From Streptomyces sp. HPF1205 (GTDB taxonomy: Bacteria; Actinomycetota; Actinomycetes; Streptomycetales; Streptomycetaceae), in contig NZ_JAINVH010000010.1 of the NCBI RefSeq assembly GCF_020400825.1, positions 1 to 64,000 on the forward strand: DNA of 64,000 nucleotides, read 5' to 3'. Shown here in pieces: positions 59,574 to 64,000 of the stretch. The translations under genes were made by a program, and so were the position numbers. Under the pieces are notes generated by a model that was given only the letters and a program-made list of their open reading frames with translations, did no database searches and was not told where the DNA came from. Position 1 is the stretch's first letter. Every line of letters starts with the position of its first letter.

Positions 59574-60176
59574 ATGAAGCCACTGGCCATCGAGGGCTCC
59601 TGGCTGCACGAACCGCAGGTCTTCCACGACGCTCGCGGTGGCGTCCACGAGTGGTTCCGGCAGGACGACATCGCGGCCGCGACAGGCCGGTCGCTGACCC
59701 TGGCGCAGGCGAACTGCTCGGTGTCGGTACGCGGCACGCTGCGCGGTGTCCACTTCGCCGACGTACCTCCCGGGCAGGCGAAGTACGTCACCTGCGTACG
59801 CGGCGCCGTACTCGACGTGGTCGTGGACATCCGGGTCGGCTCCCCCACCTTCGGCCGATGGGAAGCGGTGCGCCTGGACGACCGGACGCACGCGTCGATG
59901 TTCGTCGCCGAGGGCCTGGGGCACGCCTTCATGGCGCTGACGGACGACGCCACGGTGATCTACCTGTGCTCGCAGGGCTACGCGCCGGCCCGCGAGCACG
60001 GCGTCGACCCGCTGGACCCGGCGCTGGGCATCGAGTGGCCGACCGACACCGTCCCCGTGCTGTCGGACAAGGACGCGCAGGCGCCCACGCTGGCCCGTGC
60101 CCGCGAACTCGGCCTGCTGCCGTCGTACGAGGAGTGCCTGGCGTTCTACGCGGGGCTCCAGCGGCCGGAGCGGTGA
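59574..60176 (+). CDS. rmlC: dTDP-4-dehydrorhamnose 3,5-epimerase
   Basis: The 200-residue cupin matches Rml[41 protein letters not shown], with catalytic H60 and K70, then [23 protein letters not shown] with the active-site Tyr candidate Y130, and [13 protein letters not shown]. It converts dTDP-4-dehydro-6-deoxyglucose to the 4-dehydrorhamnose form. Length is slightly above the usual 180-190. ATG at 59574. It is separated from rmlBD by a convergently oriented rmlA, whose 3' end overlaps it by 31 bases. Confidence 0.93.
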   Translation: MKPLAIEGSWLHEPQVFHDARGGVHEWFRQDDIAAATGRSLTLAQANCSVSVRGTLRGVHFADVPPGQAKYVTCVRGAVLDVVVDIRVGSPTFGRWEAVRLDDRTHASMFVAEGLGHAFMALTDDATVIYLCSQGYAPAREHGVDPLDPALGIEWPTDTVPVLSDKDAQAPTLARARELGLLPSYEECLAFYAGLQRPER

Positions 60177-61060
60177 CCGAAGCCGGTGTCGTCCTCGCGG
60201 TGGACGAGGAGCTGCGCCAGATATTCGCCGTAACCGCTCCTGCGCAGCGGCTCGGCCAGCTCCAGCAGCCGGTCGTCGTCGATGAACCCGGCCAGCCAGG
60301 CCGCCTCCTCGACGCAGCCGATCTTGAATCCCTGCCGCTCCTCGACCACCCGGACGTACTCCGACGCCTGCACCAGGGACTGGAAGGTGCCCGTGTCCAG
60401 CCAGACGGTGCCGCGGTCCAGCACCGAGACGGTCAGCCTGCCGCGGTCCAGGTAGGCCTGGTTGACGTGGGTGATCTCCAGTTCGCCGCGCGCGCTCGGG
60501 GTCAGGGAGCGCGCTATGGCGACCACCTCGCTGTCGTAGAAGTACAGGCCCGGCACGGCGTAGCGGGACCGCGGCCGGGCCGGCTTCTCCTCGATGGACA
60601 GCACGGTGCCGTCGGGGGCGAACTCCACCACGCCGTAGGCGGCGGGGTCGGCGACGGCGTGCGCGAAGACCACGCCGCCCTCCGGCTCGGCGTAGCCGCG
60701 CAGCTGCCGGCCCAGGCCGTCCCCGTGGAAGATGTTGTCGCCGAGGATCAGGGCCACCGGCTCGTCACCGATGAAGTCGGCGCCGATCACGAACGCCTCG
60801 GCGATGCCCGCCGGCCGCTCCTGGACGGCGAAGGTGAAGTTCAGGCCGAACTGGGACCCGTCGCCGAGCAGCCGCTCGAACTGCGGGCGGTCACCGGGTG
60901 TGGTGATGACCAGGATGTCCCTGATCCCCGCCATGACCAGAGTGGTGAGCGGGTAGTACACCATCGGCTTGTCGAACACGGGCATGAGCTGTTTCGACAC
61001 GGCTTTCGTGATCGGCCACAGCCGTGAGCCGGTCCCCCCGGCGAGCACTATCCCACGCAT
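60146..61060 (-). CDS. rmlA: Glucose-1-phosphate thymidylyltransferase
   Basis: The 304-residue protein has the nucleotidyltransferase signature [36 protein letters not shown], then [15 protein letters not shown] (catalytic Asp) and [24 protein letters not shown], matching RmlA. It forms dTDP-glucose from glucose-1-phosphate and dTTP. ATG at 61060. A -10-like TATCAT lies exactly seven bases upstream, so the message is probably leaderless. It is divergent from rmlB across 100 bases and overlaps rmlC at its 3' end. Confidence 0.95.
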   Translation of the reverse strand: MRGIVLAGGTGSRLWPITKAVSKQLMPVFDKPMVYYPLTTLVMAGIRDILVITTPGDRPQFERLLGDGSQFGLNFTFAVQERPAGIAEAFVIGADFIGDEPVALILGDNIFHGDGLGRQLRGYAEPEGGVVFAHAVADPAAYGVVEFAPDGTVLSIEEKPARPRSRYAVPGLYFYDSEVVAIARSLTPSARGELEITHVNQAYLDRGRLTVSVLDRGTVWLDTGTFQSLVQASEYVRVVEERQGFKIGCVEEAAWLAGFIDDDRLLELAEPLRRSGYGEYLAQLLVHREDDTGFGHRSGRWSPA

Positions 61061-61160
61061 GCCGGTGATGATAGCGATCGGCCCGGTTTCGCATCGTTGT
61101 TCCGCGAAGCGAGCGGTTGTTCCCCGAAACGGCGGTTGCGTCGCCTAGAGTGGCGGCCCT
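61061..61160. promoter_or_regulatory. Divergent rmlA/rmlB promoter region with 20-bp direct repeats
   Basis: GTTGTTCCGCGAAGC (61096-61110) and GTTGTTCCCCGAAAC (61116-61130) are direct repeats spaced 20 bp (two helical turns). TATCAT (minus strand, 61068-61073) serves rmlA and TAGAGT (61146-61151) is a -10 candidate for rmlB, giving leader lengths near zero and three. Confidence 0.5.
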
Positions 61161-62150
61161 ATGCGGATACTCGTCACCGGCGGAGCCGGCTTCATAGGAT
61201 CGCAGTTCGTACGGGCCGCCCTGCTCGGCGAGCTGCCCTCGGGCGCGGGCGCCCGGATCACGGTCCTGGACAACCTGACGTACTCGGGCAACGAGGCGAA
61301 CCTCGCGCCGGTCGCCGGGCACCGGGACCTGGTCTTCGTGCGCGGCGACGTCCGCGACCCGGCGGTCGTGGACGGCGTGACGGCCGGGCAGGACGCGGTG
61401 GTGCACTTCGCCGCCGAGTCGCACGTGGACCGCTCGATCGCGGACGCGGCGCCGTTCGTGACCACCAACGTGCTGGGCACGCAGGTGCTGCTGGACGCGG
61501 CGCTGCGGCACAAGGTGGGCAGGTTCGTCCACGTCTCGACCGACGAGGTCTACGGCTCCGTCGCCGAGGGCTCGTGGACGGAGGACGCGCCGCTCGCGCC
61601 CAACTCCCCCTACGCCGCGTCCAAGGCGGCCTCGGACCTGATGGCGCTGGCCTACCACCGCACCCACGGGCTGGACGTGACGGTGACCCGCTGCTCCAAC
61701 AACTACGGCCGCTACCACTTCCCGGAGAAGATGATCCCGCTGTTCGTCACCCGGCTGCTGGACGGCCGCGAGGTGCCGCTGTACGGGGACGGCCGCAACG
61801 TCCGCGACTGGCTGCACGTGTCCGACCACTGCCGCGGCATCGACCTGGTGCTGCGCGGCGGCCGGGCGGGCGAGGTCTACCACGTCGGGGGCGGCACCGA
61901 GCTGTCCAACCGCGAGCTGACCGGGCGGCTGCTCGCGGCCTGCGGGGCGGACTGGGACCGGGTCCGGTACGTGGCCGACCGCAAGGGCCACGACCTGCGG
62001 TACTCGCTGGACATCTCCAAGATCCGGGACGAGCTGGGGTACGAGCCGCTGACGGGCTTCGACGAGGGGCTGGCCGACACGGTCGCCTGGTACCGGGACA
62101 ACCGGGAGTGGTGGGAGCCGCTGGCCGCCCGGGCGGAGCTGCCGGCATGA
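61161..62150 (+). CDS. rmlB: dTDP-glucose 4,6-dehydratase
   Basis: The 329-residue extended SDR has the NAD motif ILVTGGAGFIGSQFV, the catalytic T127-D128-E129 in VSTDEVYG and Y151-x3-K155 in SPYAASKAASD, and the RCSNNYGRYHFPEKMIPL substrate region. This is the full RmlB catalytic set. It makes dTDP-4-dehydro-6-deoxyglucose. The ATG at 61161 is only nine bases after a TAGAGT hexamer, so the transcript is nearly leaderless. Coupled (ATGA) to rmlD. Confidence 0.96.
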   Translation: MRILVTGGAGFIGSQFVRAALLGELPSGAGARITVLDNLTYSGNEANLAPVAGHRDLVFVRGDVRDPAVVDGVTAGQDAVVHFAAESHVDRSIADAAPFVTTNVLGTQVLLDAALRHKVGRFVHVSTDEVYGSVAEGSWTEDAPLAPNSPYAASKAASDLMALAYHRTHGLDVTVTRCSNNYGRYHFPEKMIPLFVTRLLDGREVPLYGDGRNVRDWLHVSDHCRGIDLVLRGGRAGEVYHVGGGTELSNRELTGRLLAACGADWDRVRYVADRKGHDLRYSLDISKIRDELGYEPLTGFDEGLADTVAWYRDNREWWEPLAARAELPA

Positions 62151-63040
62151 CCCGCTGGCTCGTGACCGGAGCCGGCGGGATGCTCGGCCGGGACCTGACC
62201 GGTGTACTGGCCGCCCGGCCGGGCGCGTCGGTCACCGCGGCGCCCCGGGCGGCGCTCGACATCACCGACGCGGCCGCGGTCGAAGCCGCCGTCGCGGGGC
62301 ACGACGTCGTCGTCAACACGGCGGGCTGGACGGACGTGGACGGTGCCGAGGCGGACGAGGCGGCCGCCGCGCGGGCCAACGCGGGCGGCCCGCGCCTGCT
62401 CGCCGGGGCCTGCGCCCGCCACGGCGCGGTGCTCGTGCACCTGTCCACGGACTACGTCTTCCCCGGCGACGCGGGCCGCCCCTACCCGGAGGACGCGAGG
62501 TGCGCGCCGCTGAACGCGTACGGCCGGGGCAAGCTCGCGGGCGAGCGGGCGGTGCGCGAACTGCTGCCGGAGCGCGGCTTCGTGGTGCGCACGGCGTGGC
62601 TGTACGGCGCCCACGGCCGCAACTTCGTCGCCACCATGCTGGCGCTGGCCGGGCGGCGGGAGACCGTCGACGTGGTGGACGACCAGGTGGGGCAGCCGAC
62701 GTGGACGGGCGCGCTGGCCGGGCGGCTGACCGAGTTGGGCGAGGCGGCGCTCGCCCGCCGGGCCCCGGCGGGCGTGTACCACGGCACCGCGAGCGGCCAG
62801 GTGAGCTGGTACGGGCTGGCCCGCGCGGTCTTCGAGCTGTCCGGGCTGGATCCGCGCCGGGTGCGGCCGACCACCTCCGACCGGTTCCCGCGGCCGGCGC
62901 CCCGGCCCGCGTACAGCGTGCTCGGCCACGCGGGGTGGGCGCGCGCGGGCATGGAGCCGATGCCGGACTGGCGCGCACAGCTCGCGGCGGGGCTGCCGGC
63001 GATCAGGCGCGCGGCGGCGCGGGCGGCGGCCGGCGGCTGA
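62147..63040 (+). CDS. rmlD: dTDP-4-dehydrorhamnose reductase
   Basis: The 297-residue SDR has WLVTGAGGMLGRDL, VVNTAGWTDVDGAEADEAAAARANAGGP, LSTDYVFPG, and the catalytic YGRGKLAGE (Y-x3-K), matching RmlD. It reduces dTDP-4-dehydrorhamnose to dTDP-L-rhamnose, completing the pathway with rmlA, rmlB and rmlC in this locus. ATG at 62147 overlaps the rmlB stop. A strong 16-bp terminator follows. Confidence 0.95.
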   Translation: MTRWLVTGAGGMLGRDLTGVLAARPGASVTAAPRAALDITDAAAVEAAVAGHDVVVNTAGWTDVDGAEADEAAAARANAGGPRLLAGACARHGAVLVHLSTDYVFPGDAGRPYPEDARCAPLNAYGRGKLAGERAVRELLPERGFVVRTAWLYGAHGRNFVATMLALAGRRETVDVVDDQVGQPTWTGALAGRLTELGEAALARRAPAGVYHGTASGQVSWYGLARAVFELSGLDPRRVRPTTSDRFPRPAPRPAYSVLGHAGWARAGMEPMPDWRAQLAAGLPAIRRAAARAAAGG

Positions 63041-63048
63041 GCGCCGCC

Positions 63049-63088
63049 GGGCCGGGCCGCGCCCTCGCGCGGGGGCGCGGCCCGGCCC
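63049..63088. terminator. Bidirectional terminator after rmlD
   Basis: GGGCCGGGCCGCGCCC (63049-63064) pairs perfectly with GGGCGCGGCCCGGCCC (63073-63088) around an 8-base loop, between convergent rmlD and the AlaRS-like gene. Confidence 0.85.
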
Positions 63089-63096
63089 GCGGCCGG

Positions 63097-64000
63097 TCAC
63101 TCCTGCCGCAGGAGCCCGAGGAGTTCGCGCGGCAGGCCGTGCGTGTCGTGCAGGTAGCGGTAGTCGTCCTCACCGAGCGGGCCGGTGAACCGCTGCCGGG
63201 AGAGCACCTTCCTGCCGCGTTCCAGGAGCGTGCGGAAGCGGTGTTCCTCGTCGAGGAGCACCTCCCGGACCCGGCCGGACCCGGCGGGCGGCTGCCCGAA
63301 CCGGTCCAGTGTCCCTCCCAGGAGGCCGTCGGGGAGGTCGGCGAGGGTGCGGGACGGATCGTGCCGCCACAAGGTGGTCAGCGTCCGGCGGACGAGCCGG
63401 CGCAGCACGTAACCGTGGCCGTTGCCGCCCGGTCGCACGTCGTCGCCGATGACGACGGCGGCCGAGCGCAGGTGGTCGCACACCAGGCGCAGCGCACGTC
63501 CCTCGACGCCCCACAGGCGGGAGACCTCACCGGTCCACGGCAGGAACTCGTCGACGCCGAAGACCGACCGGCTCCCGCCGAGCACCATCACCAGCCGCTC
63601 CAGGCCCATCCCGGTGTCGACGCTCCGGCGGGGCAGCGGGGTCAGGCTGCCGTCGCCGTGCCGCCGGTAGCGCATCATCACGTGGTTCCACACCTCGACC
63701 CATCCGGGGTCGGTGGTGGGGGTGCCGCGCGGCGGCCCGTCGCCGTTCCAGACGAAGATCTCCGAGTCCGGGCCGCAGGGGCCGGTGGGGCCGTTGGACC
63801 ACCAGTTGTCCTCCCCGGTGAGTTCGACGGGCACTCCCAACTCCTGCCAGGTGCGCAGCGAGCCGGTGTCGGGGCCGGTCCGGTCGTCGCCGCCGAAGAC
63901 GGTGGCGTGCAGCCGGCCGGGGGCGATCCCGAAGCCGTCGACGAGCAGTTCCCTGGCCCAGCGCAGGCTCTGCGAGGATTCGTAACCGCCCAGCGACCAG
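63097..64000 (-). CDS. Short alanyl-tRNA-synthetase-like protein (5' end beyond the window)
   Basis: The visible 300 residues contain the AlaRS catalytic core (GGYESSQSLRWARELLVDGFG, GEDNWWSNGPTGPCGPDSEIF, VDTGMGLERLVMVLGG), part of the aminoacylation and tRNA-recognition domain (VCDHLRSAAVVIGDDVRPGGNGHGYVLRRLVRR, then YLHDTHGLPRELL), and the natural stop LGLLRQE. Standard AlaRS continues for another 400 residues with an editing domain and C-Ala domain, both absent here. The N-terminus is beyond position 64,000; estimated total near 390 residues. Whether it charges tRNA or serves a biosynthetic role is not shown. Confidence 0.88.
   Translation of the reverse strand, partial: WSLGGYESSQSLRWARELLVDGFGIAPGRLHATVFGGDDRTGPDTGSLRTWQELGVPVELTGEDNWWSNGPTGPCGPDSEIFVWNGDGPPRGTPTTDPGWVEVWNHVMMRYRRHGDGSLTPLPRRSVDTGMGLERLVMVLGGSRSVFGVDEFLPWTGEVSRLWGVEGRALRLVCDHLRSAAVVIGDDVRPGGNGHGYVLRRLVRRTLTTLWRHDPSRTLADLPDGLLGGTLDRFGQPPAGSGRVREVLLDEEHRFRTLLERGRKVLSRQRFTGPLGEDDYRYLHDTHGLPRELLGLLRQE

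Overview
The window comes from a very high-G+C actinomycete, most likely Streptomyces or a close relative. The signs are near-uniform G/C third codon positions, many GTG and some TTG starts, an exact CebR-type operator, a rare TTA (bldA-type) codon, Tat and Sec secreted proteins, and long Ala/Pro/Gly-rich tails. No rRNA, tRNA, insertion sequence, prophage or CRISPR array was found.

Bases 1-33,000 are mixed chromosomal functions. They hold the 5' end of a lipoprotein gene behind three LacI-type half-palindromic sites, an ArsR-type regulator, a membrane pseudokinase, a secreted phospholipase-D-like protein, and an encapsulin nanocompartment operon (DyP peroxidase with a loading tail plus shell). 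A divergent VOC/MarR pair and a CebR-box-controlled GH3 beta-glucosidase with CBM2 follow. Next come a PolB-type nucleotidyltransferase, an Ig-repeat surface protein with a TTA-containing leader ORF, MOSC and GNAT proteins, a Tat-exported FAD oxidoreductase, an AhpD-like protein, lutB-lutC without lutA, an Asp23 protein, a DMT transporter, a coupled VWA/secreted-protein pair, a LysE exporter, a YVTN beta-propeller, and a GT2-MFS-PD40 operon.

Bases 34,100-63,040 form a large exopolysaccharide or surface-glycan locus. A rightward operon (34,363-44,550) encodes a Gfo/Idh dehydrogenase, an SDR epimerase, two DegT aminotransferases, a NeuD/PglD acetyltransferase with a His/Asp-rich tail, a large secreted DMFase-like/DUF4082 protein and a GT2. 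In the middle are a Wzz-like gene, a Wzz-polymerase fusion and another GT2. A leftward operon (58,371 to 48,371) encodes an alpha-helical protein of unknown function, a WecG/TagA transferase, a UDP-sugar dehydrogenase, a UDP-GlcNAc 2-epimerase, a Wzz-like protein, a flippase, a membrane-anchored beta-helix protein, a GT2 and a methyltransferase. The right end adds a WbpD-like acetyltransferase and rmlC, rmlA, rmlB and rmlD.

Together these predict a Wzx/Wzy-type heteropolymer with L-rhamnose, a 2-acetamido uronic acid (ManNAcA or its 3-acetamido derivative) and probably a 4-amino sugar. No initiating phosphoglycosyltransferase lies in the window. The window ends inside a gene for a short alanyl-tRNA-synthetase-like protein whose C-terminus stops before the editing domain.
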